Assembly: GCF_023546765.1 (NCBI RefSeq)
Contig: NZ_CP097484.1
Location: forward strand, 5,318,501 to 5,382,500
Direction of reading: 5' to 3'
DNA: 64,000 nt
Source of the DNA: Methylobacterium tardum
GTDB taxonomy: Bacteria; Pseudomonadota; Alphaproteobacteria; Rhizobiales; Beijerinckiaceae
Made by a program: the position numbers and the translations under genes. Each line of letters begins with the position of its first letter. The first letter of the stretch is position 1. The notes below the pieces were generated by a model. That model worked only from the letters and a program-made list of their open reading frames with translations, did no database searches and was not told where the DNA came from. Positions 38,213 through 47,421 of the stretch are shown here, in pieces.

Positions 38213-38956
38213 ATGCAGGATCGGACCATCGGACTAGGACACAACAACCCGCCCGCCGCATTGGACGCGCCGTGGCTCGCCGGCCGGCGGGCTCTGATCC
38301 GCCGCCGCGGGCGCTCCGTCGAGACCTCGGGCCGCGCCCGGGCCGACACCTGGGAGCTCACCTTCGAGCGGCAGACGCCTCCGGAGATCGAGCCGCTGAT
38401 GGGCTGGACCGGCGGGACCGACACGCTCGCCACGGAGGTGGTGCTGGCCTTCCCGACGCGGGCGCAGGCTTTGGCCTATGCCGAGCGCCAGGGCCTCGCC
38501 TACAGCGCCGGGCCCGAGCCGGCGGAGACGGCGCGGGCGAAAACGCTGCGGGTCTGGCGCGCGAACCGGCGCCCGGCATCGGCGCACCCTCAGGGCCGCG
38601 CGACGGCGCGGGACCGGCGCGCCGGTGCGCCGAACTCGGTCAGCCTGCCCGACCTGGAGCGGGCCCTGGTCAACCCGGCGGCGGTGTTCGACACGCCGGC
38701 CGCCGTGCGCGACCATCCCCGGCTGCTGCGCCCGTGCAAGCGGGAGATCCTGCGGCGCTGGGCCTGGGACGAGTACCTGAAGGAGGTGGCCGCCGCCGAG
38801 GGTATGGCCGAGGGCGAGCCGTCGCGGCTCGGCGACGTGACGGCGGCGCTCCTGGCGCTCGGAGAGACCTGGCGCCCGGATCCCGCCGCGCCCGCCGCCG
38901 CGCTGCCGGCAGCGCGTGAGACGGACACGGAGGATCGGATCCGCGCGGCCGCTTGA
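38213..38956 (+). CDS. NDUFS4-like (complex I accessory subunit) domain protein with C-terminal module
   Basis: 247 residues. The start (RTIGLGHNNPP) is a common accessory-protein leader. Residues about 26-118 match the ETC complex I 18-kDa/NDUFS4 region (TWELTFERQTPPEIEPLMGW, LAFPTRAQALAYAERQGLAY, KTLRVWRAN). Residues 155-187 carry the module shared with the gene at 37412. True alphaproteobacterial NDUFS4 orthologues are shorter and stand alone, so this is probably a paralogue with a different job. No nuo genes are near. Confidence 0.75.
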   Translation: MQDRTIGLGHNNPPAALDAPWLAGRRALIRRRGRSVETSGRARADTWELTFERQTPPEIEPLMGWTGGTDTLATEVVLAFPTRAQALAYAERQGLAYSAGPEPAETARAKTLRVWRANRRPASAHPQGRATARDRRAGAPNSVSLPDLERALVNPAAVFDTPAAVRDHPRLLRPCKREILRRWAWDEYLKEVAAAEGMAEGEPSRLGDVTAALLALGETWRPDPAAPAAALPAARETDTEDRIRAAA

Positions 38957-38972
38957 GCGGGCGCCCGCCGCC

Positions 38973-40013
38973 TCACGCCACCGAGAACCGGAACTCCGTG
39001 CGCGCCACGAAGGTCTCGCCCGGTCGCAGCACCGCCGACGGAAACGCCGGCTGGTTCGGGGCGTCGGGAAAGCCCTGGGTCTCGAAGCAGACCCCGTCGC
39101 CGGAGCGGTAGATCCGGCCCGACGGCCCGATCAGCGTGCCGTCGAGATTGTTGCCGCTGTAGAGCTGCAGGGCGGGTTGCGTGGTCCAGACGTCGAGGCG
39201 GCGCCCGCTCTCCGGATCGGTGCATCGGGCCGCCGGTCGCAGCGTCCCGGCGGGACCGCGCAGCACGAAGGTGTGGTCGTACCCCTTGGCGATGGCGAGC
39301 TGCGAGTCGCCGGCCCGGATGCGGGCCTCCAGCGGGTGCGGCGTGCGGAAGTCGAACGGGGTGCCGGCGACCGGCCGGAGCGCGCCGGTGGGGATCTGGG
39401 TCGCGTCCGTCGGGGTGAAGGCGTCGGCTTCGAGCTGCACGACGTGGCCGAGAACGCTCCCCGTTCCCTCCCCCGCGAGGTTGAAGTAGCTGTGGTTGGT
39501 GAGGTTCAGGACCGTGGGCCGGTCGGTCGTGGCCGCGTAATCCATGCGCAGCACGCCGTCCGCGGGCAGGCTGTAGCGCACGCGGACGTCGAGGTTGCCC
39601 GGAAACCCCTCTTCGCCGTCCGGAGAGCGGCGGGCCAGGGCGAGGCTCGTGGCCTCGGCGCCCTCGACCCGCCACAGGCGCTTGCCGAAGTTCCGCGGGC
39701 CGCCGTGCAGCGTGTTGGGGCCCTCGTTCACCGGTAGCCGATAGGTGTGCCCGTCGAGGCTGAAGCGCCCGCCCGCGATGCGGTTGGCGTAGCGCCCGAT
39801 CACCGCGCCGAAGCTCGGGCTCACGGTCTCGTAGCCCCTCAGGGTGTCGAGGCCGAGGACGACGTTGGCCGAATGTCCGGCGCGGTCGGGCACCCCGATC
39901 CGCGTGATGATGGCGCCGAATTCGATGATGTCGACGCGCAGGCTGCCGCGGCTCAGGCTGTGGCGGCCGACCGCCTGCCCGTCCGCCGTCGTGCCGAACG
40001 GTTCGACCGGCAT
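38973..40013 (-). CDS. galM: Aldose 1-epimerase
   Basis: Interconverts alpha and beta anomers of aldoses such as galactose. 346 residues from the ATG at 40013. The fold signature is good: GAVIGRYANRIAGGRF, NTLHGGPRNFGKRLW with a catalytic histidine, LNLTNHSYFNLAG with the second, KGYDHTFVL, and a late FETQGFPDAPNQPAFP containing the catalytic-acid Glu. Frame is open 14 codons further, without similarity. No sugar operon lies nearby. Confidence 0.94.
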   Translation of the reverse strand: MPVEPFGTTADGQAVGRHSLSRGSLRVDIIEFGAIITRIGVPDRAGHSANVVLGLDTLRGYETVSPSFGAVIGRYANRIAGGRFSLDGHTYRLPVNEGPNTLHGGPRNFGKRLWRVEGAEATSLALARRSPDGEEGFPGNLDVRVRYSLPADGVLRMDYAATTDRPTVLNLTNHSYFNLAGEGTGSVLGHVVQLEADAFTPTDATQIPTGALRPVAGTPFDFRTPHPLEARIRAGDSQLAIAKGYDHTFVLRGPAGTLRPAARCTDPESGRRLDVWTTQPALQLYSGNNLDGTLIGPSGRIYRSGDGVCFETQGFPDAPNQPAFPSAVLRPGETFVARTEFRFSVA

Positions 40014-40017
40014 CCGG

Positions 40018-41295
40018 CTAGCGCTTCCAGACGCCGAGCCGCTCGCTCCGGGCATGGTCCTCGGCCGCGACCAGCTCGGGGCTCGCCTCCGGGGAGGCGC
40101 GGCCGCCGCCGTTGAACAGCACCACCTCGGAGAGGTCGCGCCCGTCCACGAGGCAGTTCATGGTCTCGCTGCCCGGCGCGGGCTGGCAGGTCACCGTCCG
40201 GCCGCCGATGTAGCGGGCCAGCTCGTCCGCCTGGCCGCCCCGCACCCACTCGACGCCGAACAGATGGACGACCTTGCCGCCGACCTTGAGGGTGGCGGTA
40301 TCGATCACCTGGACCGACCCGGTCACCGCGTTGGGCGATGGCGGCGGGGTATCGGGCTCGGGATCGCCGCCGGTCTCGGGGGGCGGGGTCACCGTGTCGG
40401 GAACGGGGGCGGCCGGGGGCGCGGCCCGGGAGGCGCCGCTCGGCGTGCCGGTCGGGGCGGGGGTCGAGGACGCGGTCGGCTCGGTCGCGGCGGTCCGGGC
40501 CGTCTCGGGCGGACGGCTCTCCAGGACGAGCCCGGCCGCGACGACCGCCACCAGGGCGGCCGCGCTCGCGCCCGCGAGCCAGCGGCGCTGCCGACGGGCG
40601 CCGTCGTCCAGATCGTTCCGGCCGAAACGCAACCGGTCGCGCAGCCGCTCGACGCCGTCGCGCACCGTCTCGCCGAAGCGGCCGGCCCCGGCATTCCAGG
40701 CCGCCACCGGGTCCGATCCGGGAGCCGCGGCCGCGGCATGCCCCTCGGGCTCGTCGGCGGGGCGGCCCAACCGGCCGCGCAGGCTTGTCCGCAGAGTCGC
40801 GAACCGGCCGGCGGCGTTCTGCGCCAGCGCCCGGCCCTGCACGGAGGAGCGTTCGGCCAGCGAGCGGGCGCGCTCCGACTGGGTCTCGACGAAGCGCGCC
40901 GTCGCCGCCTTCATCTCGTAGGCGCCGCTGAGCAGCGGCGAATCCCGGGATTCCTCGACCGGGGCCGCCTCCGGCTCGGGCTCGGGCGGCAGGAACAGGG
41001 CCGGATGCCGCTCCTGCAGCTCCGCGACGAGATCGGCCAGCGTCATCGGCTCGGACGTGTCGCCGCGCAGGCGAACGGCGCCGTGCCGGTCCAGCACGCG
41101 CAGGCCGTTCCCGGCCGCGTCGGGCACGGTCGCGGCTTCCGCCAGGAGTTCGAGGGTCCGCACGGCCACCGGGCGCGGGCGCGCGCGGGCGATCTCGGCC
41201 CGGATCGCCGCGCGGAGGGCGGTGCGACCGGGATCGTCGAGCGCCGGACGCGCCGGCCCCACTTCCTGCTTCGCCACCACCGTTGAAGACGTCAT
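40018..41295 (-). CDS. Membrane protein with degenerate staphylococcal-nuclease-like domain
   Basis: 425 residues: a long cytoplasmic, partly coiled N-terminus (1-230), one transmembrane helix (WLAGASAAALVAVVAAGLVL, about 236-257), a Pro/Thr/Glu-rich linker, then a C-terminal SNase fold (about 325-425; SVQVIDTATLKVGGKVVHLFGVE). The catalytic positions are altered: the GDT of active enzymes is TAT, and the conserved Arg before the L-F/Y-G turn is His. Probably not a nuclease; could bind ligand or partner. Ends four bases before galM starts. Confidence 0.68.
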   Translation of the reverse strand: MTSSTVVAKQEVGPARPALDDPGRTALRAAIRAEIARARPRPVAVRTLELLAEAATVPDAAGNGLRVLDRHGAVRLRGDTSEPMTLADLVAELQERHPALFLPPEPEPEAAPVEESRDSPLLSGAYEMKAATARFVETQSERARSLAERSSVQGRALAQNAAGRFATLRTSLRGRLGRPADEPEGHAAAAAPGSDPVAAWNAGAGRFGETVRDGVERLRDRLRFGRNDLDDGARRQRRWLAGASAAALVAVVAAGLVLESRPPETARTAATEPTASSTPAPTGTPSGASRAAPPAAPVPDTVTPPPETGGDPEPDTPPPSPNAVTGSVQVIDTATLKVGGKVVHLFGVEWVRGGQADELARYIGGRTVTCQPAPGSETMNCLVDGRDLSEVVLFNGGGRASPEASPELVAAEDHARSERLGVWKR

Positions 41296-41359
41296 ACACC
41301 CGATCCCGGCATCACCACGCGCCGCCCGCGACGGCGCCGCGGGCCGCCACGCGAGGCTC

Positions 41360-42259
41360 TTACGCCTTGCCGGGCGAGGGAGCCAGGGTGCCGGCCTGGA
41401 TGCTCCGACGCAGGACGCGCCCGGTCTCGCCCAGGATGTAAGGCCGCGTGCCCGCGAAGCCCACCTCCAGGATCAGCTCGGCCTCGCCGCTGGAGACCGC
41501 ACCGCGGCCGGGATTGGCCGTGCGGAAATCGGCGAGCGCGCGGATCGTGCAGGTCTCGGCATCGCAGGCGGCGTGCATCGCCCGCGGCTCGTAGCGCCGC
41601 TCGGGCCAGCGCTGGACGAAGCTGCGCTTCTCGGCGACGAGGCCGGCCGTCGTGATCGGCCGTCCGTAGAAGCGCACGCGCGTCGCGTAATACCGGGTCG
41701 CGGCCCCCACCATGGTGTCGCCAGAGGCCGAGACGGTGTCGAGGTAGCTGGCGGTCAGGGCCCGGGCCGCGGCCGCGCGCTCGGCCGAGGCGGGTGCGGA
41801 GACCGGGGCGAAGGCCGCCGGCGTCGCGGCGAGGCGGTGCGGCTGATGCGCGGGGCGGCGCAGCGCCTCGCGGACCGGCGGACGCTCCAGGGCGGCGGCC
41901 CGCTTCGGGCTCGGCGCCCGCGTTCCGGCGGCCTTCGGCAAGGCGTCCTCGGCGGGCTCCGGCCTGGCGGCCTGACGGACGGGCTCCGCGTCGCGCGTGC
42001 CGGCAGGCCGGCTTTTCGCCTGCTGGGCGGCCTGCTGCTCCGCGGGCTTGTCCGCCGGAACGGTCCTGGCCTGATCCGCCGCCCTGAGGGATTCCTTCGC
42101 GGCCCCCGCGGCCGGCGTGGCGGCCCGCGGCGGCGGATCCACCCAGGCCGACCGGGCATCCGCCCCCTGCTGCTGAGCCGACGCGGCGCCCGTGAAGGCC
42201 AGAGGCAGGAGCAGGCCGAGCACGAGGGTTTGGGGTCGAGCGGGACGGGTGGCGGACAT
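41360..42259 (-). CDS. Hypothetical secreted protein with C-terminal NTF2-like domain
   Basis: 299 residues from the ATG at 42259. A signal peptide (QTLVLGLLLPLAFTGAASAQ) is followed by a low-complexity Ala/Pro/Arg region to about 150, then a compact domain (FYGRPITTAGLVAEKRSFVQ, RRYEPRAMHAACDAETCTIR, ELILEVGFAG) resembling the small alpha+beta module at the end of some rhizobial caspase-like proteins. Two cysteines in that domain suggest a disulfide. It is periplasmic by inference; function unknown. Confidence 0.6.
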   Translation of the reverse strand: MSATRPARPQTLVLGLLLPLAFTGAASAQQQGADARSAWVDPPPRAATPAAGAAKESLRAADQARTVPADKPAEQQAAQQAKSRPAGTRDAEPVRQAARPEPAEDALPKAAGTRAPSPKRAAALERPPVREALRRPAHQPHRLAATPAAFAPVSAPASAERAAAARALTASYLDTVSASGDTMVGAATRYYATRVRFYGRPITTAGLVAEKRSFVQRWPERRYEPRAMHAACDAETCTIRALADFRTANPGRGAVSSGEAELILEVGFAGTRPYILGETGRVLRRSIQAGTLAPSPGKA

Positions 42260-42551
42260 CGGTGCCTTCCTGGCGGCCGGAGCGATCAATGGGGAGAATG
42301 CGCCCGCCCGTCGAAGGGGTTCCACGATCGTTTCGGGCGCACCCCCATCCTGACGTACGGGACGGCGGCGACCAGCCCTGGATTGCGGGGATGATGGGGT
42401 TGCGTTCGTGCGTTTGGGTACCAAGTCGGGGACAGTCTTGGCCTTCGGCCATTCCCAGGCTCCCATACCGCCCGCCTCCGCCGCGCATCGAGGATCCCTT
42501 GGCCCGTCCCGAGACCGCTTCGCCCCCAGGCCCGCATCCCGGGAACGCCCG

Positions 42552-43505
42552 ATGAGCATCAACCCGCGCCGGGCCCTGCTGCTCTGCAACGCCAAGGCCC
42601 GCAACGGCGCCCTCGATCTGGACGAGGTCCGGGGGATCCTGCGCGCGGGCGGCATCGAGCCGGAGGAACCGCCGCCGGAGGCCGATTGCCGCGACGTGAT
42701 CCGCGACCGGGCCGGCGCGGTCGACATGGTGATCCTGGGCGGCGGCGACGGCACCATGAACTACGCCGCGCCGGCCCTGGTGGAGAGCGGCCTGCCGCTC
42801 GCGATCCTGCCGCTCGGCACGGCGAACGACCTCGCCCGGTCCCTGAACCTGCCGCTCGACCCCCTCGCGGCGGCCCGCTTCATCCCGACCGCCGAGGCGC
42901 GCCCGGTGGATCTCGGCTGGGTCAACGGCCACTATTATTTCAACGTGGCCAGCGTCGGCTTCTCGGCCGAGCTCGCCGGCGAGCTCACGGCGGAATCGAA
43001 GAAGACCTGGGGCGTGCTGGGCTACGCGGTCGCGGCCATCCGCGTGCTGCGCCGGGTCCGGCCCTTCACGGTGACGATCGAGCATGACGGCGTCGCCGAG
43101 AAGGTCACCACCATCCAGGTCTCGGTGGGCAACGGCCGGCACTACGGCGGCGGCATGACCGTGGCGGAGAGTGCCGCGGTCGGCGACGGCAAGCTGGATT
43201 TCTACAGCCTGGAGATCAACCACTGGTGGCGGCTCCTCGCGCTGCTGCCGGCCCTGCGCCGGGGCACGCAGGGGCGCGCGGCCGACGTGCGGGCCTTCCA
43301 CGCGCAGGAGATCCGGCTCTCGACCCGCAAGCCCCGGCCGGTGAACACCGACGGCGAGCTGACCACCCACACGCCCGCCCATTTCAAGGTCTTCCCGAAG
43401 ATCCTGCGGGTCTTCGCCCCCGAGCCGGTGCGCGGTCCCGCCACCTTCGACCTCGCCACCCTCGGCAAAAGCCTGTTCCCGACCAGCGAGGCTCCCCGCC
43501 TGTGA
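42552..43505 (+). CDS. YegS/diacylglycerol-kinase-like lipid kinase
   Basis: 317 residues. Family hallmark [14 protein letters not shown] near residue 65, with [35 protein letters not shown] and a C-terminal [16 protein letters not shown]. It phosphorylates lipids such as diacylglycerol or phosphatidylglycerol at the inner membrane face. The GTG start of terC overlaps its stop (GTGA), so the two are translated together. The ATG at 42552 follows poor upstream similarity in the longer frame. Confidence 0.93.
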   Translation: MSINPRRALLLCNAKARNGALDLDEVRGILRAGGIEPEEPPPEADCRDVIRDRAGAVDMVILGGGDGTMNYAAPALVESGLPLAILPLGTANDLARSLNLPLDPLAAARFIPTAEARPVDLGWVNGHYYFNVASVGFSAELAGELTAESKKTWGVLGYAVAAIRVLRRVRPFTVTIEHDGVAEKVTTIQVSVGNGRHYGGGMTVAESAAVGDGKLDFYSLEINHWWRLLALLPALRRGTQGRAADVRAFHAQEIRLSTRKPRPVNTDGELTTHTPAHFKVFPKILRVFAPEPVRGPATFDLATLGKSLFPTSEAPRL

Positions 43506-44272
43506 CCGACCTGATCCAGCTCGCCAGCCAGCCCGCCGTCTGGGCCGCCCTCGCCACGCTGGTGGTGATGGAGGTGGTGCTCGGCGTCGACAACCTGATC
43601 TTCATCTCGATCCTGACCAACAAGCTGCCGGCCGATCAGCAGACCCGGGCCCGGCGCATCGGGATCGGGCTCGCCCTGGTCCTGCGGCTGGGGCTGCTCG
43701 GCACCGTGGCGTTCATCGTCCACCTGACCGAGCCGGTCTTCTCGGTGTTCGGCCAAGCCTTCTCGTGGCGCGACCTGATCCTGATTGGCGGCGGCCTGTT
43801 CCTGCTCTGGAAGGCCACCAAGGAGATCCACCACACGGTGGATCCGGAGCCCAAGGCGGACGGGGCGGCCGGCGGCAGCCTCGGCTTCGGCGCGGCGATC
43901 GGCCAGATCCTGCTCCTCGACCTCGTCTTCTCGATCGACTCGATCATCACCGCGGTGGGCATGACCGAGCACGTGCCGGTGATGATGATCGCCGTGGTGA
44001 TCGCCGTGGTGGTGATGCTGGTCGCCGCCGAGCCGCTCTCGGCCTTCATCGCCCGCAACCCCACCGTGGTGATGCTGGCGCTCGGCTTCCTGATCATGAT
44101 CGGCATGACGCTGATTGCCGAAGGGTTCGGCGCGCACGTGCCGAAGGGCTACATCTACACCGCCATGGCGTTCTCGGCGGGCGTGGAGGGCCTCAACATG
44201 CTGGCCCGTCGGCGACGGCGGTCCGCGCAGGGCGAGGCGCGGGTGCCCGCCGGGCAGACCCGGCGCGCCTGA
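43502..44272 (+). CDS. TerC-family integral membrane protein
   Basis: 256 residues with seven to eight transmembrane helices. TerC signature [23 protein letters not shown] at the start, then [20 protein letters not shown] and [21 protein letters not shown]; the paired acidic residues in membrane helices ([16 protein letters not shown]) are the conserved metal-site candidates. The family is tied to manganese export, metallation of exoenzymes and tellurite resistance. It overlaps the lipid-kinase gene by four bases. Start is GTG at 43502. Confidence 0.94.
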   Translation: MTDLIQLASQPAVWAALATLVVMEVVLGVDNLIFISILTNKLPADQQTRARRIGIGLALVLRLGLLGTVAFIVHLTEPVFSVFGQAFSWRDLILIGGGLFLLWKATKEIHHTVDPEPKADGAAGGSLGFGAAIGQILLLDLVFSIDSIITAVGMTEHVPVMMIAVVIAVVVMLVAAEPLSAFIARNPTVVMLALGFLIMIGMTLIAEGFGAHVPKGYIYTAMAFSAGVEGLNMLARRRRRSAQGEARVPAGQTRRA

Positions 44273-44283
44273 GGCCGCGACCG

Positions 44284-45090
44284 ATGCTCATGCGGCGGCG
44301 CGCGGCCCTCGGCCTGCTCCTGCTTCCCGCCCTCGTCCAGCCGGCCCTCGCCCAAGCGGAGACCCGACAGATGGTGCCGGACGCGGCCGTGCGGCACGAC
44401 CTCGCCCCCACCGGCACGCTCCGGGCGGCGATCAATCTCGGCAATCCGGTCCTCGCGCAGGCGGGCATGGACGGGCCCACCGGGGTGTCGGTGGATCTCG
44501 CCCGGGCTCTGGCGGCCCGGCTCGGCGTGCCGGTGGCGTTCGTGGCCTATCCTGGGGCGGGCGCGGTCTCCGGCTCGGCGGGAACGGGCGCCTGGGACAT
44601 CTGCTTCCTGGCGATCGATCCGAAGCGGGCCGAGGGCATCGCCTTCACGGAGCCCTACGTGCGGATCGCCGGCCGCTACCTCGTGCCGGCCGGCTCGGCG
44701 ATCCGGAGCGCGGAGGAGGTCGACCGCGACGGCGTGCGCGTCTCGGTGGGCCGCGGCAGCGCCTACGACCTGTTCCTGACCCGCGCCCTGAGGCACGCAA
44801 CCCTGGTGCGGGCGCCGACCTCGGCCGAGGCGGTGACGGCGTTCGCGCGCGACGGTCTCGAGGTCGCGGCCGGCGTGGATCAGCCGCTCGCCGCCTACGC
44901 GGCGTCGCATCCGGAGGTGCGGCTGCTGCCGGGGCACTTCATGGCGATCCCGCAGGCGATGGGCTTGCCGGTGGGACGCGCGGCGGGGGCGGCCTATCTG
45001 GCGGATTTCATCGCGCAGGCGAAGCGCGACGGGCTGGTGCGGCGCGGCCTGGAGGCCAGCGGGCAGGATCCGGATCTGGCGGCGCCCTGA
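44284..45090 (+). CDS. Extracellular solute-binding protein, family 3 (amino-acid type)
   Basis: 268-residue periplasmic binding protein. Signal peptide (LGLLLLPALVQPALAQ) followed by TGTLRAAINLGNPVLAQ, GVSVDLARALAARLGVPVAF, a TEPYVRIAGRYLVPAGS lobe and VSVGRGSAYDLFLTRAL. The canonical ligand-binding Arg-Asp pair is not obvious. There is no ABC permease or ATPase beside it, so it is an orphan or serves a distant transporter. It starts 11 bases after terC. Confidence 0.85.
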   Translation: MLMRRRAALGLLLLPALVQPALAQAETRQMVPDAAVRHDLAPTGTLRAAINLGNPVLAQAGMDGPTGVSVDLARALAARLGVPVAFVAYPGAGAVSGSAGTGAWDICFLAIDPKRAEGIAFTEPYVRIAGRYLVPAGSAIRSAEEVDRDGVRVSVGRGSAYDLFLTRALRHATLVRAPTSAEAVTAFARDGLEVAAGVDQPLAAYAASHPEVRLLPGHFMAIPQAMGLPVGRAAGAAYLADFIAQAKRDGLVRRGLEASGQDPDLAAP

Positions 45091-45109
45091 GGGGCGGGCC
45101 TCGCACGAG

Positions 45110-45155
45110 GGCTCCTTCGAGGCCTCCGCTACGCTCCGGCACCTCAGGATGCGGA
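45110..45155. repeat. Half copy of palindromic repeat family A
   Basis: Only the right arm is present: GGCTCCTTCGAGGCCTCCGC, then CTCCGGCACCTCAGGATGCGG. It lies between the convergent binding-protein and aldo/keto reductase genes. Confidence 0.65.
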
Positions 45156-45189
45156 TGCGGGTCGGATGGGGCTGCGCGATCCGGCCGCC

Positions 45190-46233
45190 TCAGCGCACGC
45201 CGGGCCGGCCCGATTCCGCGAGCTGCTGCGCCCGGACGCCCTGGCGCTCGAACATCCAGCCCGGATACTCGGTCGGCAGCGCGCTCACCGCGTCGAGGGC
45301 GTCGAGTTCCTCGCCGGTGAGGCTCAGTTCGGTCGCCGCGATGTTGTCGTCCAGCTGGTCGAGGCGCTTGGCCCCCACGATGACGCTGGTCACCGCCTTG
45401 CGGTGCAGGAGCCGTGCCAGCGCCACCTGGGCCACCGAGACGCCGCGGGCTTCCGCCACGGTGCGCATCGCGTCGATGCAGGCTTCGGCTCGCGGCCGGT
45501 CGACCGGCGGGAAATCGAAGCTCGCGCGCCGGCCCTCGCCGGAGCCGCCGGAATATTTGCCGCTGAGCAAGCCGCCGGCCAGCGGGCTCCAGACCAGGAG
45601 GCCGAGCCCCTCCGAGCGCAGCATCGGGACGATCTCCCGCTCCAGGTCGCGCCCCGCGATGGAATAGTAGGCCTGCAGGGTCTCGAAGCGGGCGAGCCCG
45701 GCCCGCGCGCTGATACCCAGCGCCTTCACGATCTGCCACGCCGCCCAGTTCGAGACGCCGACGTAGCGGACGTGGCCGTGCTGCACGAGGATGTCGAGCG
45801 CCCGCACCTGCTCCTCGATCGGGGTCGCCGGGTCGAAGCCGTGGATCTGGTAGAGGTCGATATGGTCGAGCTGGAGCCGCTTGAGGCTCGCCTTGCAGGC
45901 GTCGATCAGGTGCAGGCGCGAGGCGCCCTTGGCGTTGGCGCCCGGGCCGGTCGGACCGTAGCCCTTGGTGGCGACGACGACGCTGTCGCGCGGGATCTTG
46001 AGGTCGCGCAGGGCACGGCCGGTAATCTGCTCCGAGAGCCCTTCGGCATAGACGTCGGCGGTGTCGATGAAGTTGATCCCGGCCTCCAGCGCCCGCCCGA
46101 CGAGGCGCCCGGCCTCCGCCTGGTCGAGGGCGCCGATCTGGCGCCACATCCCGGCTCCGCCCCCGAAGGTCATGGTGCCGAGGCAGAGTTCCGAGACGAA
46201 CAGCCCCGTGTTGCCGAGCTTCTTCTGATACAT
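45190..46233 (-). CDS. Aldo/keto reductase
   Basis: 347 residues. NADPH-dependent oxidoreductase of the AKR superfamily: substrate/active-site strand GINFIDTADVYAEGLSE (catalytic Asp and Tyr), VVATKGYG (catalytic Lys), IDLYQIHGFD (catalytic His), VGVSNWAAWQIVKAL and a C-terminal ASVIVGAKRLDQLDDN-type NADPH region (here TSVIVGAKRLDQLDDN). Physiological substrate unknown. It is transcribed in the same direction as the next gene but is separated from it by 58 bases. Confidence 0.93.
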   Translation of the reverse strand: MYQKKLGNTGLFVSELCLGTMTFGGGAGMWRQIGALDQAEAGRLVGRALEAGINFIDTADVYAEGLSEQITGRALRDLKIPRDSVVVATKGYGPTGPGANAKGASRLHLIDACKASLKRLQLDHIDLYQIHGFDPATPIEEQVRALDILVQHGHVRYVGVSNWAAWQIVKALGISARAGLARFETLQAYYSIAGRDLEREIVPMLRSEGLGLLVWSPLAGGLLSGKYSGGSGEGRRASFDFPPVDRPRAEACIDAMRTVAEARGVSVAQVALARLLHRKAVTSVIVGAKRLDQLDDNIAATELSLTGEELDALDAVSALPTEYPGWMFERQGVRAQQLAESGRPGVR

Positions 46234-46291
46234 GCCTGCCTGATTCCGTCCGTTTCCCTGTCGACAACGCGCGGGGCGGCGGCCGGTGCGC

Positions 46292-47281
46292 TCAGGGCTC
46301 CCAGCGGTGGAAAACGGCGCTGTCGAAGGCGAAGACCGGCTCGCCGCGCTGGTTCACCCCGGTGTTGCGGGCGAAGGCCGTGCCCCAGCCCGGCCGCGAG
46401 GCCGAGGCGCGCTTGTCGGTGAGCCGGGCGCTGAACCGGACCGTGTCGCCGGCGTAGACCGGCTTCAGCCAGCGCAGGTTCTTGAACCCGGGGGAGGGGC
46501 CCGCCTCCGGGACGGGACCCCGGGCGGCCGTGTAGGCGGCGTCGCGGGCGCGGGTCGTGAGCATCCGGTTCATGTAGGCGGCGGCCGTGTGCCAGCCGGA
46601 GGCGCAGAGCCCGCCGAAATGGCTGCGCTTGGCCACCTCGGGGTCGAGATGGAAGGCCTGCGGGTCGTAGGCCCGCGCGAAGGCCACGATCGCCTCGGCG
46701 GTGAACGCGTAGGCGCCCAGCTCGCGCACGGCGCCGATCTCGGCATCCCGCAGGAACGGCAGGATCTCGGCATCGTCCGGCTCGGTGACCGGGCCGGGTT
46801 CCCCGATCGCGACGGGCCGCGGGGGCAGGGGATCGGTGCCGCGGCGGGCCAGCATGAAGGTGAAGCGCTGGGTGAGCACCGTCTCAGCCCGCTGATTGTC
46901 GAGGGCGACCTCGGCGGTCACGAAGCCGAGGCCGGGCTTCGTCGCCGAATCGCGCAGCCCTACGACCCGGAAGGTCAGCGTCAGGGCGTCGCCGGGCAGG
47001 ACCGGGGCGAGCCAGCGCAGCTCGCCGATCCCCGGCGCGCCGAGCGACGAGCCGCCCTGGAACGGCCCCTGCTGGAGCAGCCGCATCCCGAGCGCCGCCG
47101 TGTGCCAGCCCGAGCCGATCAGCCGGCCCGCGAAGGTCGTCTCGGCGGCCGTCTCGCCGATATGGAACGGCTGGAAGTCGAACGCCGTCGCGAAGCCCAC
47201 GATGGCGTCGCGGGTCACCGTCAGCGGCTCCCCGACGATCACGTCGCCGACGGAGAAGTCTTCGAGGGCGGGATCCGGCAT
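46292..47281 (-). CDS. MaoC-family double-hotdog dehydratase-like protein
   Basis: 329 residues with two tandem hotdog domains. Each has a MaoC core: FDFQPFHIGETAAETTFAG with GSGWHTAALGMRL, and YDPQAFHLDPEVAKRSHFGG with ASGWHTAAAYMNR. The D-x-x-x-F-H catalytic pattern is intact in both halves. The family hydrates or dehydrates enoyl-CoA thioesters, for example in short-chain assimilation. No other beta-oxidation gene is close. Confidence 0.88.
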   Translation of the reverse strand: MPDPALEDFSVGDVIVGEPLTVTRDAIVGFATAFDFQPFHIGETAAETTFAGRLIGSGWHTAALGMRLLQQGPFQGGSSLGAPGIGELRWLAPVLPGDALTLTFRVVGLRDSATKPGLGFVTAEVALDNQRAETVLTQRFTFMLARRGTDPLPPRPVAIGEPGPVTEPDDAEILPFLRDAEIGAVRELGAYAFTAEAIVAFARAYDPQAFHLDPEVAKRSHFGGLCASGWHTAAAYMNRMLTTRARDAAYTAARGPVPEAGPSPGFKNLRWLKPVYAGDTVRFSARLTDKRASASRPGWGTAFARNTGVNQRGEPVFAFDSAVFHRWEP

Positions 47282-47319
47282 GGCGGGCTCGTCTCGTTGA
47301 TCAGCGGGGATCGGGATAC

Positions 47320-47413
47320 GCCGTCTTTGCGAGCGGAGCGAAGCAATCCAGTGGCGCCACGCTGCCGGGCGGTCCCGCTGCCCTGGGTCGCTTCGCTGCG
47401 CTCGCGATGACGG
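47320..47413. repeat. Palindromic intergenic repeat, family B, copy 2
   Basis: About 94 bp: CCGTCTTTGCGAGCGGAGCG then AAGCAATCC, mirrored by GGGTCGCTTCGCTGCGCTCG then CGATGACGG. Same family as the element at 4764-4856. It lies between ychF and the MaoC-type gene, both on the minus strand. Confidence 0.75.
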
Positions 47414-47421
47414 CGCCGAAC

